Source of the DNA: a virus | IMG/VR virus record: IMGVR_UViG_3300021141_000007 | Coordinates: 1 to 64,000 of that record | Direction: 5' to 3' (one strand) | Length of the DNA stretch: 64,000 bases | Shown here: piece by piece, positions 48,989 to 57,924 of the stretch | Layout of the letters: every line of letters starts with the position of its first letter | Position numbering within the stretch: the stretch's first letter is position 1 | Position numbers and translations under genes: made by a program | The notes under the pieces: generated by a model | Databases searched by the model: none | Told to the model about the DNA's origin: nothing | What the model saw: the letters and a program-made list of their open reading frames with translations, nothing else

Positions 48989-49007
48989 AAAAAATATATT
49001 AATTTTG
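48978..49007 (+). promoter_or_regulatory. Consensus promoter of the helicase-primase operon
   Basis: TTGACA, 19 bases after TTG, then TAATTTTG, matching the Bacteroidota primary promoter. The -33 box lies within the last codons of the HNH gene. The first ATG downstream is at 49034. Confidence 0.8.
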
Positions 49008-49033
49008 CAGAAGTTTTTTAAAACAAAGGGAAT

Positions 49034-49528
49034 ATGAGTTACGAAGAAATGGGAAAATTAGCTATTAATCTTCCCCAATTAAACATTATCCAATACTTAA
49101 TAAAGAAAGGGTTTATTAGAAATATACATCTTACAAAAATAAATACTAATAATCCTTTAGATTTTGAAATAACAGAGTTTGGTAAAGCTATTCTTAATGG
49201 AGAAAAATATCAACCTCTTGTTTCTGAACAATTCTTAGATGAATATATGATATTATTTAGTAAACAAAATTTACAAGGAATAAATAAAAAAGCATTTAGT
49301 CCTAAAAATAAAGTTATAACTAAGTTAGAATCATTTATGAAAAAGTATAAAGTTTCTAGTGAAGAAATCCTATACGCTGTTAACTATTATCATCAAAATG
49401 CTGACGATCTTCGTTATACATTGGATGCTCAATATTTTATTGAGAAAGAGGGAGGCAGCTTATTGTTAGACACTATTAATGAAATGAAAGAAGGAATATT
49501 TAGTGACCAAGATAAACTCGTATTTTAA
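49034..49528 (+). CDS. Unknown protein upstream of the helicase (possible loader/replisome organiser)
   Basis: 164 residues. The N-terminal part (YEEMGKLAINLPQLNIIQYL, then KGFIR and FEITEFGKAIL) looks like a winged helix. The C-terminal part is helical (FMKKYKVSSEEILYAVNYY). Its stop codon overlaps the helicase start, giving tight coupling. In other phages a winged-helix protein in this place is often a helicase loader, but no direct similarity is recognised. Confidence 0.5.
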   Translation: MSYEEMGKLAINLPQLNIIQYLIKKGFIRNIHLTKINTNNPLDFEITEFGKAILNGEKYQPLVSEQFLDEYMILFSKQNLQGINKKAFSPKNKVITKLESFMKKYKVSSEEILYAVNYYHQNADDLRYTLDAQYFIEKEGGSLLLDTINEMKEGIFSDQDKLVF

Positions 49529-50652
49529 TGGATATTTTAAAAGTAATAGAAGAGAGCAGGGATTCATTAATACAAGGACATATTAATAGTATTCCTATGC
49601 CATTCAACGGAACAAGAAAAGCCTTTAGTGGTATATTTCCAGGGGCACTTGTGTGTGTTACTGCTGAAACCTCTGTAGGTAAAACTTCTTTAGCCAAGTA
49701 CTTATATTTATTTAGTGTTGCTGATTATATTTTAGATGACCCTGCGTTTAAGTCTTTTAAATATAAATGTATATGGTTTGGATTAGAAGAGTCTGAGGAA
49801 GAATTTGATATTAGTGTACTACAATATGCCATCTCTAAATATTTCAATAAACATTGTACACAAGATGAATTATTAAGCAGGATAGAGCCTATTTCGGAAG
49901 AAGTAATTGCTATGATAAAATCAGATCCTGTTCAAAGGTATTTCGACACTGTAAAATCTTTCACCAAATTTGACGACCAAACTGGCCATGCTACAGGTAT
50001 TTATAAAACTTGTCAAGAGTATTCAAAAGAAATTGGTGAGCACCATTATAAAGAAAAACAATTGAGTGGGGGTAAAGTGATTAATATTTACAGTCATTAC
50101 ACTCAAAACGACCCTAATGAAATAGTGGCAGTAGTTATAGATAACGTAAACATTTTGGAATTAGAAAAAAATGAATTAGGAATGTCGCTTGATTTGTCAG
50201 GATGTATAGATAGACTTGTGAATACTTATATGAGAAAGCAAGTTACAAAGCATTGGAAATGGCATGTATGTTGTGTACAACAGCAACAAATGGCAGCAGG
50301 GGACCTAAACCACTATAAAGCAGGTAAGCTTGAGCCTGAGCCTCAGAAATTAGGAGATAATATAAAGGTAGCAAGATCTTACCAAGTTATCTTAGGATTA
50401 TTTTCTCCTTATAAGCACAAAATGACAAATTACTATAAGTATCCGATTTTAGCTTCTGATAGAGTAGATGGCTTTGAAGAATGCTTTAGAACTATTCATA
50501 TTTGTAAAAACCGATTCGGTAGAACAGGAGTTGCAGAACCTTTGTTTTTCAACCCTAAAGGCTTTAGTTTTTTCAGTATGCCAAAAAATGATGACACCCA
50601 AAATTTAAACCAATTATTAACCTATAAACAACAAATTTTAAAAGATGAGTAA
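49528..50652 (+). CDS. DnaB-like replicative helicase
   Basis: 374 residues, the RecA-like motor of DnaB/gp41-type helicases without the N-terminal primase-binding domain. Walker A is AETSVGKTS at ~46-54, preceded by the FPGALVCVTAE strand. A catalytic glutamate follows KCIWFGLEESEEE. Walker B is VAVVIDNVNIL, then HVCCVQQQQ (sensor-type glutamine) and VARSYQVILGL. It unwinds DNA ahead of the polymerase. It overlaps the following ATPase gene by eight bases. Confidence 0.82.
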   Translation: MDILKVIEESRDSLIQGHINSIPMPFNGTRKAFSGIFPGALVCVTAETSVGKTSLAKYLYLFSVADYILDDPAFKSFKYKCIWFGLEESEEEFDISVLQYAISKYFNKHCTQDELLSRIEPISEEVIAMIKSDPVQRYFDTVKSFTKFDDQTGHATGIYKTCQEYSKEIGEHHYKEKQLSGGKVINIYSHYTQNDPNEIVAVVIDNVNILELEKNELGMSLDLSGCIDRLVNTYMRKQVTKHWKWHVCCVQQQQMAAGDLNHYKAGKLEPEPQKLGDNIKVARSYQVILGLFSPYKHKMTNYYKYPILASDRVDGFEECFRTIHICKNRFGRTGVAEPLFFNPKGFSFFSMPKNDDTQNLNQLLTYKQQILKDE

Positions 50653-51376
50653 TTTAACATTGCCAACAGGGAAGATTGCCCCTTCAGTAGTCAATCCAAG
50701 AACTATGGTTATTTTTAGCCAGAAAAAGACGGGGAAAACCCACGCACTCAGTGAGTTGGAGGATAACCTGATTATTAACTTCGAGCACGGAGCAGATTTC
50801 TATGAATCCATGAGGATTAACATAGATTCCCTGCAACAGTTTGATGAATTAGCTAAACTTTTCCACAAAGAAACCCCTCATTACAAGTTTATTACACTTG
50901 ATACGGTGACTTCTTTGAAAGAGAAGCTATTGAATCAATTAGCAGTGAGAACCTATAACAAAGATACAGGTAAATCAGAAGCTGCTGACTTTGATATTGA
51001 TAGACTAGAGTATGGAAAAGGTCAAGTCTATAAACGAGAAGCCTTATTCAAAATTATGGAATTCTTTACAAGATTCTGTGATACGTTGATTATTGTAGGA
51101 CACGTTTCGGATAAATCAATCTCTACTTCAGGACAAACAATTAAAGAGCTGAATCTTGAAGGTAAGTTGAAAGATTTACTTGCTCTAAGAGTAGATGCAA
51201 TTGGGTATATGTATAGAAATACAGAAAAACCAAATGTAAATATGCTTTCATTTATCCACTCTGAAGAAATTGTAGGTGGCACAAGATGTAAGCACCTTAG
51301 AAACAAGGAGTTTGAAATCTCAGAACTTATAAATGATGATAAGCTAGAGACTCATTGGGACAAGATTTTTATTTAA
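50645..51376 (+). CDS. Sak4/RecA-like P-loop ATPase
   Basis: 243 residues. Walker A SQKKTGKTHAL at ~25-35, then LIINFEHGADFY, Walker B-like KFITLDTVTSL and a further strand DTLIIVGHVSDKS. This corresponds to the small AAA_24/Sak4 group of phage recombinases that work with SSB in strand annealing. Together with the exonuclease-like gene (45644-46519) and the SSB immediately downstream it would make a complete recombination set. Confidence 0.78.
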   Translation: MSNLTLPTGKIAPSVVNPRTMVIFSQKKTGKTHALSELEDNLIINFEHGADFYESMRINIDSLQQFDELAKLFHKETPHYKFITLDTVTSLKEKLLNQLAVRTYNKDTGKSEAADFDIDRLEYGKGQVYKREALFKIMEFFTRFCDTLIIVGHVSDKSISTSGQTIKELNLEGKLKDLLALRVDAIGYMYRNTEKPNVNMLSFIHSEEIVGGTRCKHLRNKEFEISELINDDKLETHWDKIFI

Positions 51377-51417
51377 TAACACACAAACAATATTTTTAAT
51401 TTTTAATTTTTTTAAAC

Positions 51418-52254
51418 ATGAACAACAATGTCAAAACGTCATCTGGTTCAGGAACCAGAAAACTATTCTACGGAGTATCTACTTTTATTCCTAGTATGAT
51501 TAACCCTAACAAAGCTGCCCTATCTGCATTCTTAGGAAAAGATTTGGAAAAAGAACCTGAATATCTAACTACAAAAGATATAGATGGTAAACAAGTGAGA
51601 GTGTTAAAGCTTGATATTTGGGGAACTCTTCCTCAAGCCGAAAACACAAAAACAAAGATTACATTTTGGCTTGAAGCTAGACACGATATTTCAAAAAGTG
51701 GAAAGCAAAAATACATTAATGGACAAGGGCTTACTTCTTATAATGAAGACCCTGCTGTTATGAATAAAAACAAAGTGTGGTATTATGGAGACAACCAAAG
51801 AAAAGCAATGGTGGGAGAAGATGCCGTAGTGGACTTTTTCATAATCTTGAAAAACTGGGAAACTGAGTTGTCAAAATACACTCTGAAAGATGGAGATATT
51901 CCAAGTATTTTTCTTCCATTAGAGAAATTGTTTAAGCAAGATTATTCTGACATAAATCCGTTATTTGAAGAAGGAAGAGGAATCAAAGTTTATGTAGGTA
52001 TTCGTTCAAGTGAAAGTAATGGCAAGACATATTATGATATGGATATTTATACCAAAGCTTTCATAAAAGACTATCCTGGGATTAAAAGCTTTGATAAAAT
52101 CATTAATGCTCTAAAAGGAGAGTATTCTGCATTTAAAAAGAATATTGCTCCAATCACATCTAACTTCCAAGAATTTGACCCAAATGAATTAGTAACAGAG
52201 GAAAATACTTCCGCAGCAAGTAACAATAGTTTTGATGACGAACTTCCATTTTAA
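51418..52254 (+). CDS. Single-stranded DNA-binding protein
   Basis: 278 residues. The protein ends in an acidic tail FDDELPF, the hallmark of SSB tails that recruit partner proteins; the Ser/Asn-rich region before it (NTSAASNNS) is the usual linker. The core is beta-rich with KVRVLKLDIWGTLP-like strands and DFFIILKNWE. It lies between the Sak4-like ATPase and the primase. The leader has ACACACAAACAATATTTTT, shared with other strongly expressed genes here. The OB fold itself is inferred from tail and context. Confidence 0.7.
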   Translation: MNNNVKTSSGSGTRKLFYGVSTFIPSMINPNKAALSAFLGKDLEKEPEYLTTKDIDGKQVRVLKLDIWGTLPQAENTKTKITFWLEARHDISKSGKQKYINGQGLTSYNEDPAVMNKNKVWYYGDNQRKAMVGEDAVVDFFIILKNWETELSKYTLKDGDIPSIFLPLEKLFKQDYSDINPLFEEGRGIKVYVGIRSSESNGKTYYDMDIYTKAFIKDYPGIKSFDKIINALKGEYSAFKKNIAPITSNFQEFDPNELVTEENTSAASNNSFDDELPF

Positions 52255-52263
52255 TCAATAATT

Positions 52264-53268
52264 ATGTTCACTTTAGATCAACAGAGCGATATATGGAGAA
52301 ATTACTTTGGAAGTTGGGAAAGTAAGGGTACTTATAGTAATCCGCTAAGGCATGATAAAAGCCCTAAATGCTATTTTAAAGTTATCAATGATAAGATTTT
52401 ATTTATAGATTGGGCACATCATCCTACACATTCTGACTGTATTTCTTTTGTATCGCAAAAGTATAACTTAACAAATAAAGAAGCTATTACAAAAATAAAT
52501 TATGATTTAAAGTACACGGATAGAGTGAAGGGAGGTTTTTCAGGAGAAAACAAAGGGGTGGCAGTAACACCCCTTTCTTCTTCTGTAAATAAAGATAAAT
52601 ACACTCAACAAGTAGCGGAGAAGATAAATTATTCTGTAATAAAGAAAAACTTCTTTGCAAAGGAAGATATTGATTACTGGAAAAAATTTGGTATTACAGA
52701 AGCTACATTAAAAAAATATGATGTATGCCCTGTAAAGTTTGTTTTAAGAAATGGAGTACTAAACTATTCTAGTGGTGAATATAATCCTATATTCGGATAC
52801 TACCAAAATAATCAGCTTTTTAAAGTATATAATCCACTAGGTATTCCTATGCAAAAGTGGAGAACAATTAAAGCAGTGCTAGAGGGCTACCCACAACTTG
52901 AGTATAAAACAAATGTATGCTTTATCACTTCTTCTTTAAAGGATACTATGTGCTTAGATTCTTTAGGATATGATGCATTTAATTTGCCATCAGAAAATAG
53001 CTACAAAATACTACTTCCTATAATTGAAGAACTATTTAGCAAGTTTGACCATGTTTTCGTATATCTCAACAATGACGAAGCGGGCAAGAGATTTTCAAGA
53101 CTATTAACCCTAGAGATTGATAATAGATTGAAATATATCAACAACCCTTCTTATTGGGCACAAACAGATCCTTCCGATGTTATCAAAGATTTAGGAGTAG
53201 AGCCTTTAAAGGAAGTTATAAAAGAAAAATTTTCAAGAGACAAGGTTATTTTAACAAATAAAAATTAA
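52264..53268 (+). CDS. DnaG-type Toprim primase
   Basis: 334 residues. The N-terminal ~80 residues are a primase zinc-binding-like domain in which HDKSPKCYF and WAHHPTHSDC replace the usual CHC2 cysteines. The C-terminal Toprim domain contains CFITSSLKDTMCLDSLGYD, where the normal catalytic Glu (EG/EGxxD) is Ser-Leu, and FVYLNNDEAGKRFSR, the DxD-equivalent strand with one Asp. Phage primases of this group commonly keep this altered motif. It should prime lagging-strand synthesis for the helicase and polymerase. Confidence 0.75.
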   Translation: MFTLDQQSDIWRNYFGSWESKGTYSNPLRHDKSPKCYFKVINDKILFIDWAHHPTHSDCISFVSQKYNLTNKEAITKINYDLKYTDRVKGGFSGENKGVAVTPLSSSVNKDKYTQQVAEKINYSVIKKNFFAKEDIDYWKKFGITEATLKKYDVCPVKFVLRNGVLNYSSGEYNPIFGYYQNNQLFKVYNPLGIPMQKWRTIKAVLEGYPQLEYKTNVCFITSSLKDTMCLDSLGYDAFNLPSENSYKILLPIIEELFSKFDHVFVYLNNDEAGKRFSRLLTLEIDNRLKYINNPSYWAQTDPSDVIKDLGVEPLKEVIKEKFSRDKVILTNKN

Positions 53269-53273
53269 TAAAA

Positions 53274-53717
53274 ATGATAGTAAAAATAAAAAAATTGAGT
53301 GAACTTGCGGTGATACCAGCTTACGGAAAGCCAGGAGACGCAGGAATGGATTTAACCGCTACAAGCTTAACTATTGATGAGTTCGGAAATTACGAGTATG
53401 GAACAGACTTAGCTATAAAAATCCCAGAAGGACACGTTGGGCTTATATTCCCAAGAAGTAGTATTTGCAAGGTGACACAATCATTGACAAATTCCGTAGG
53501 AGTTATAGATTCGCAATACGTTGGAGAAATAAAATTCAAGTTCAAGCCTACTATGAAAATGCCTAATGGAAACGAAAAAGCAAAATCAATGTATGAGGTG
53601 GGAGAAAGAATAGGGCAATTGATAATCATGCCTTACCCTAAAATAGAATTTGAAGAAGTGGATGAATTACCTACAACTGAAAGAGGAGATGGGGGATTTG
53701 GCAGCACAGGATTTTAA
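53274..53717 (+). CDS. dut: dUTP diphosphatase
   Basis: 147 residues with all five trimeric dUTPase motifs: GDAGMDLTA (1), PRSSICK (2), GVIDSQYVGEI (3), RIGQLIIMP (4) and ERGDGGFGSTGF (5). It hydrolyses dUTP to dUMP and PPi, which keeps uracil out of phage DNA and feeds thymidylate synthesis. It starts five bases past the primase stop. An insert around residues 87-103 (KMPNGNEKAKSMY) is typical of phage forms. Confidence 0.95.
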   Translation: MIVKIKKLSELAVIPAYGKPGDAGMDLTATSLTIDEFGNYEYGTDLAIKIPEGHVGLIFPRSSICKVTQSLTNSVGVIDSQYVGEIKFKFKPTMKMPNGNEKAKSMYEVGERIGQLIIMPYPKIEFEEVDELPTTERGDGGFGSTGF

Positions 53718-53758
53718 TAAACTAAATAAAATTTCAAAGCTAAAAAAATTAATCACCA

Positions 53759-53785
53759 TTGTTTATTAAAAAACCAGTATATTTG
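53759..53785 (+). promoter_or_regulatory. Probable promoter after dut
   Basis: TATATTTG at 53778-53785 with TTG at 53759 (16-base gap, shorter than usual), 23 bases before the ATG at 53808. It would start a unit of small membrane-associated genes. Confidence 0.5.
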
Positions 53786-53807
53786 CATAAAATTAAAATT
53801 ATTTATT

Positions 53808-54053
53808 ATGACCACACTTGAATACATATTATTGGCCACTAACATACTAGGGATGGTGACAATTTACATTCTACTAAAAGAATATAGAAGAATTGAAAAA
53901 GACTTCAAAGAATATCTACTAGAATCAGTTACATTTTTAGAAGAAACCTTAAAAGATTTGGATAAACTTCAGACCGCTTTAGATGAGGTTAAAACAAAAC
54001 CAGTGGTTAAACCAAAAACTCCTAAAAATGAGAAAAAAACAATCACTAAATAG
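53808..54053 (+). CDS. Small membrane protein with coiled coil (spanin-like)
   Basis: 81 residues: an N-terminal transmembrane segment (YILLATNILGMVTIYILL), a helical coiled-coil region (FLEETLKDLDKLQTALDEV) and a basic Pro/Lys tail. The layout resembles inner-membrane spanins, but there is no clear outer-membrane partner. It overlaps the next frame by 26 bases if that gene begins at 54028. Confidence 0.5.
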   Translation: MTTLEYILLATNILGMVTIYILLKEYRRIEKDFKEYLLESVTFLEETLKDLDKLQTALDEVKTKPVVKPKTPKNEKKTITK

Positions 54054-54339
54054 GATTGTAAAAGAATACAAAGACGCTACAAGACAGGAAATATGGGAAG
54101 GAGTTAGAGATAACTTTATTTGGGGCTTTCTAGGATCTATAATAATAGTATTTGTCTCTACTAAATCTGATATTGCTGTCTTGGGGTCTTATATAGTTTA
54201 TTATACATTTTTAAGCAAAATTATTAATAGGCCAAAATACGTTACAGATTTAGGAAAATTAGTGGTGTTTCCTATTAGCTCTGCGACAGGAGCCTTTACA
54301 GGATATAAGCTTTCTTCATACATTTTAACTCTTATTTAA
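54028..54339 (+). CDS. Two-helix membrane protein, unknown
   Basis: 103 residues from ATG 54028 (MRKKQSLNRIVKEYKD); an upstream ATG at 53983 in the same frame would give a longer overlap with the previous gene and is less likely. It has two hydrophobic regions (FLGSIIIVFVSTK and SYIVYYTFLSKI) with basic flanks. It could be a holin-class protein or an envelope effector; no family recognised. Confidence 0.48.
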   Translation: MRKKQSLNRIVKEYKDATRQEIWEGVRDNFIWGFLGSIIIVFVSTKSDIAVLGSYIVYYTFLSKIINRPKYVTDLGKLVVFPISSATGAFTGYKLSSYILTLI

Positions 54340-54340
54340 C

Positions 54341-54910
54341 ATGAAAGACAATTTAAAAAAAATAATTCCTTTATTAGTATTTCAAAATAGTAGTTTTTAT
54401 GAAATACTTGTCATACAAAACTCTAATAAACAAGTAATTAAGCATTACATGGTAGATAGTTTGCAAAATTTAATGGCTAATTACGATGAAATGAAACGTA
54501 TTGCTGATTATTTAGATGCTAGTGTATATATTAAACTAGGCTCTTATTCTAAAGAAAAACTAGGATATAAAATAATAGAAACCTTGTCTAAAAAATTAGA
54601 GAAGCAAGAATTAGAATACTCTTTATTAATTGAGGAATCTATCGGCAACTTAAAATCAAATTTTGAGCATTGGATAATAGATATAGATTTTAAAGATGTA
54701 TCTGATACTGATATTATTAGAATTCAAAAGGCAATTAATGATTGTGAACCTGGAGGTAAAAATATTATAGCAGAGATACCTACACCTAATGGGGCACATA
54801 TTATTACAAGACCCTTTAATACTAACCAATTCATACCCCACCAAGATGTCTTTTATAAATGCAAAGTGAATAAAGACAGCTCTACAATTTTATATACTAA
54901 TAGTAAATAA
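54341..54910 (+). CDS. Conserved phage protein with DxD...GxH pattern (AEP-primase-like?)
   Basis: 189 residues. The C-terminal part shows HWIIDIDFKDVSD (h-D-x-D), then AEIPTPNGAHIITRPF (G-x-H) and KDSSTILYTNSK. The same order (hhhDhD, sxH, a later acidic residue) defines the catalytic core of archaeo-eukaryotic primases. I also recall it from uncharacterised phage proteins ending 'TPNG.H.IT.PF...TILY'. It could therefore be a minimal nucleotidyl-transferase, but it lacks a recognised zinc or helicase domain. It lies just before the secreted-protein island. Confidence 0.45.
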   Translation: MKDNLKKIIPLLVFQNSSFYEILVIQNSNKQVIKHYMVDSLQNLMANYDEMKRIADYLDASVYIKLGSYSKEKLGYKIIETLSKKLEKQELEYSLLIEESIGNLKSNFEHWIIDIDFKDVSDTDIIRIQKAINDCEPGGKNIIAEIPTPNGAHIITRPFNTNQFIPHQDVFYKCKVNKDSSTILYTNSK

Positions 54911-54971
54911 AACATTAATACAGACAACCTTATTAATTAAAATAATCTCAAATAAAATTAAAATTTTTTTA

Positions 54972-54979
54972 TATTTTTG
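54972..54979 (+). promoter_or_regulatory. Promoter -7 element of the surface island
   Basis: TATTTTTG fits TAnnTTTG and lies 27-34 bases before the ATG of the T9SS cargo gene. No TTG lies at the expected -33 distance in the AT-rich upstream sequence. Confidence 0.4.
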
Positions 54980-55005
54980 TAGCTACTAAATTACAAATCT
55001 ATAAA

Positions 55006-56925
55006 ATGAGAACACTTAAACTATTGATTATAAGCTTATTAGCTTGTATAAACATTTATGGACAAACAGGCCCCGCAGCTCCTTCTACTGGTATATGGGC
55101 ATTAATTGACACCGCTTATAATGTAGGAACAACTACACAAGGATTTACAAAAGCAAGAGTTACATTAAAAAATACCACCACTACAAAAGTAACAGGTGTG
55201 CAATTCAGAGTTTTTTATGACAAAGTTGCTTTTAAAAACTCAGGGGTTAGCTTAGTGGGAAGTACAACCAATCTTGATTTACAATATGTAACGGATTCTG
55301 TAAATGGATTTTCAACTATAACATTAATTTATACAGGTAATAGTAGTGCTTATTCCCTTGCTAATGGAGAAACTTTTGAGCTTACTCTTACACACGCTGC
55401 TCCATCTATTTTTAATAATTTAACTTTTATAGACTCTTTGAAATTTTCAGGAGTATCTACCTTTCCTCAATATGCTTCTACACAAGCAGGTATGGATACT
55501 ACTTTAGGACTATACAGTTATAATGGAGAATTCAAAAGACCAAAACTTAACTTCAAAGGTACCTTCGCAAATGTGAATGGAACTGGAGCTAAAAATTTAA
55601 CTTTATCTTTAGAGAAAAAACCTAAGTCAGGGTCAACTTGGGCTCAAGTAAATTCTTATAAAACTAATATTGCAGGTAAGTTTTCATTCTCAGAAACATT
55701 GGATACTACTTTCTGGGATGTAAGATTAGCAGTTAAAGGGGATACAATGGGTGTAGGTAATGTAGTTTCTACAACAGACGCTCAATTGATTAACCAATGG
55801 GTATTGGGTGTGGGTACCCCAAAAGATTTTGATTTCTATGCTGCGGATGTAAATGGCAATTCTAATATTACAGTGGCGGATGCTTTTGGAGTATTTGGAA
55901 GAGTAGCAGGAAGAATAACAAGTTGGTCTAATAATGTAAAAGATATTAAATTCTTTACAGCAGCAGAATATGCTACAATTACAGGAACACCTACAACAAA
56001 CTATACATCAACTATTTCAGGTGTAACTAATTTTTACTTTGATATATTGCCAGGGCAACCTGACTCGGTTACATATTATGTAGTGGTTCCAGGAGATGCT
56101 AACTCTACAGGATACAATATGGCTAGAACAACTCCAATGGAAATCCTTATAAATGGTCCACAAGATTTAGACCCTCAAACTCACAGAGTTATTGATACAA
56201 AAGTGGAATATGATTTCCCTACTAATAATATTGAGTTAACTGTCCCTAAATTAAATGTAAATGAAGGAAATATGGTTAATATCCCTGTAAGTTTAAAATC
56301 TGACAGCATCAATGTATTGGCTTTGCAATTTGGGTTGAAATATGATAGCACACTTCTTAATTTTAAAGGAATCTACTCTAGTGCTAATACACAAAAATGG
56401 TTCACTTATGTAAATCCTAGTGAAGGAGAAATTTCTTGGGGAGGATATGATCCAAGTAACAATACTAATCCTTTAAAAAATGGAGATGAAATTATTACAT
56501 TTCAGTTTTTAGCATTAAAACCTCAAGCTGATTGGGGAGTTAGTCCTCTTTACACTTCAAGTAAATTTGCAGGAAACGTACAATCAAAAGATTTATCTCT
56601 ATCTCCTAGTAATAATATTATACAAGTGAGAAAAATGTCTCCCACTAATATTGGAAGAATTATAGATGCTAACACTATGGAAGTTTATCCAAATCCTACA
56701 ACGGGAATTATAGATATTGTTTTTAATGTAGAAGAAAGCACAAATGCCACATTATCAGTTTATGATATATTGGGTAGCTTACGCATTACAGTATTATCAG
56801 AACCTGTAGCAAAAGGACAATACACTTATAGAGCGGATTTAGGTACACTATCTGCGGGAATTTATACAGCAAAATTGCTATTAGATAACAAAAGTGTGCT
56901 AGTTTCAAAAATTATTAAACAATAA
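55006..56925 (+). CDS. Secreted cohesin/dockerin-like protein with T9SS type A sorting domain
   Basis: 639 residues. Sec signal peptide at 1-20 (LKLLIISLLACINIYGQ). Residues ~30-165 are a cohesin-like beta sandwich; ~178-245 a second beta domain (KGTFANVNGTGAKNLTL); ~250-302 dockerin-like, with the calcium loop DVNGNSNITVADAFG; ~408-505 another cohesin-like domain (VNIPVSLKSDSINVLALQFG). Residues 557-639 are a T9SS C-terminal domain: MEVYPNPTTGIIDI, SVYDILGS and AGIYTAKLLLDNK. In known T9SS cargo that domain directs passage across the outer membrane and attachment to the cell surface. It leads the surface-protein island. Export by the host T9SS is inferred. Confidence 0.85.
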   Translation: MRTLKLLIISLLACINIYGQTGPAAPSTGIWALIDTAYNVGTTTQGFTKARVTLKNTTTTKVTGVQFRVFYDKVAFKNSGVSLVGSTTNLDLQYVTDSVNGFSTITLIYTGNSSAYSLANGETFELTLTHAAPSIFNNLTFIDSLKFSGVSTFPQYASTQAGMDTTLGLYSYNGEFKRPKLNFKGTFANVNGTGAKNLTLSLEKKPKSGSTWAQVNSYKTNIAGKFSFSETLDTTFWDVRLAVKGDTMGVGNVVSTTDAQLINQWVLGVGTPKDFDFYAADVNGNSNITVADAFGVFGRVAGRITSWSNNVKDIKFFTAAEYATITGTPTTNYTSTISGVTNFYFDILPGQPDSVTYYVVVPGDANSTGYNMARTTPMEILINGPQDLDPQTHRVIDTKVEYDFPTNNIELTVPKLNVNEGNMVNIPVSLKSDSINVLALQFGLKYDSTLLNFKGIYSSANTQKWFTYVNPSEGEISWGGYDPSNNTNPLKNGDEIITFQFLALKPQADWGVSPLYTSSKFAGNVQSKDLSLSPSNNIIQVRKMSPTNIGRIIDANTMEVYPNPTTGIIDIVFNVEESTNATLSVYDILGSLRITVLSEPVAKGQYTYRADLGTLSAGIYTAKLLLDNKSVLVSKIIKQ

Positions 56926-56936
56926 AAATAAATATT

Positions 56937-57236
56937 ATGTCAGAAGAAATTCAAAACGATGGTTCTATGGATAGTTTGAAAAAAACTATTATCGGAGCAA
57001 TAGGTACATTAGTTACAGCAGCAGGTGTGTGGGCTTCTACACATTTGTTTGGAGGAGAAACTGAGCACAAAGAAGAAGTTAAAACTGAAGCGTCTGCTCC
57101 TGTGGCACCAATCGTAGTTAATATTGAGAATACTAACCAACAAAAACAAAGTGCAGCTCCTACTACAATCATTAGAGAAAAAGTTGTAGAAAAACCTGCT
57201 AAAAAAGAGAAATCTGAAGATGAAAGTCCTTGGTAG
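56937..57236 (+). CDS. Membrane-anchored Pro/Lys-rich protein
   Basis: 99 residues. A short acidic N-terminus precedes a hydrophobic segment (KTIIGAIGTLVTAAGVWAST) and a long, polar, Ala/Pro/Lys/Glu-rich tail with APVAPIVVNIENTNQQKQ and EKPAKKEKSEDES. The topology resembles a small periplasm-spanning linker. Its end overlaps the CsgG-like gene by 17 bases, indicating translational coupling. Confidence 0.55.
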   Translation: MSEEIQNDGSMDSLKKTIIGAIGTLVTAAGVWASTHLFGGETEHKEEVKTEASAPVAPIVVNIENTNQQKQSAAPTTIIREKVVEKPAKKEKSEDESPW

Positions 57237-57924
57237 TCTATTATTTTTACCTTTATTTACATTCTCCCAAATAGGCTCTATTAAAACAGAGTCCTACACT
57301 GCCGATTTTGAAAAGAAACAAAGTTTAGCAGTGGTATCTGACTATGATGATACCTTACAGGTTCCAATTTCTATTTTAAAAATAGGGTTTAATGAAGAAT
57401 TATATGAGGCCTATCCCGAACTTAAAGAAAAGAAAGTGGGGCTTGGGGTCACTAATATTGTAACAGAATACTTCTTGTCTACTAATAGATTTGTAATAAC
57501 GGAAGATAAGTCTGATATTAAAAATAAAATGGTGGCTCAGGATAAAGCATCAAGAAAAGGAATATCTTCTAATAAGATAGAAGTGTTTGGCCATGTTATA
57601 TTAGCTCAATACTTTGTGTATTGTGAAATTTACGATTTTTCAGTGTCAGAAGATGAAGTGGTAAAAATAAGTGGAAAAGCAGAAGTTACCCAAACTACAA
57701 GACTAGGGTTGCAATGTAAATTTGTAGATGCAACAACAGGGGAAATTATAGTGGGGTCTGGACTAGGAGAAGCTAACACTGTTAAAAAATCTTCTATTCT
57801 CTCTGATATTGATGATATTAAGTTTAATCAATCTACAATAGGAATCACCACCAAGAAATCTCTTGAAACTGCTGCATCCAGAGTTATAACGAGATTAATT
57901 AAAAAAGGTGTTTTTAAGAAATAA
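57220..57924 (+). CDS. CsgG-like outer-membrane secretion protein
   Basis: 234 residues. Signal peptide KVLGSLLFLPLFTFS, without the lipobox Cys of classic CsgG. The body follows the CsgG order: VGLGVTNIVTEYFLSTNRF (the helix and strand before the 'R(F/Y)xV.E' motif), VFGHVILAQYFVYCEIY (strand with G.I), VTQTTRLGLQCKFVDATTGE (the 'VxxRLVDxxTGE' strand) and a C-terminal helix TKKSLETAASRVITRLI. CsgG forms a nonameric outer-membrane pore for curli subunits. The family call rests on motif order. Curli subunits CsgA/B are not visible, so the substrate is unknown; its neighbours at 57908-61486 are candidates. Confidence 0.65.
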   Translation: MKVLGSLLFLPLFTFSQIGSIKTESYTADFEKKQSLAVVSDYDDTLQVPISILKIGFNEELYEAYPELKEKKVGLGVTNIVTEYFLSTNRFVITEDKSDIKNKMVAQDKASRKGISSNKIEVFGHVILAQYFVYCEIYDFSVSEDEVVKISGKAEVTQTTRLGLQCKFVDATTGEIIVGSGLGEANTVKKSSILSDIDDIKFNQSTIGITTKKSLETAASRVITRLIKKGVFKK

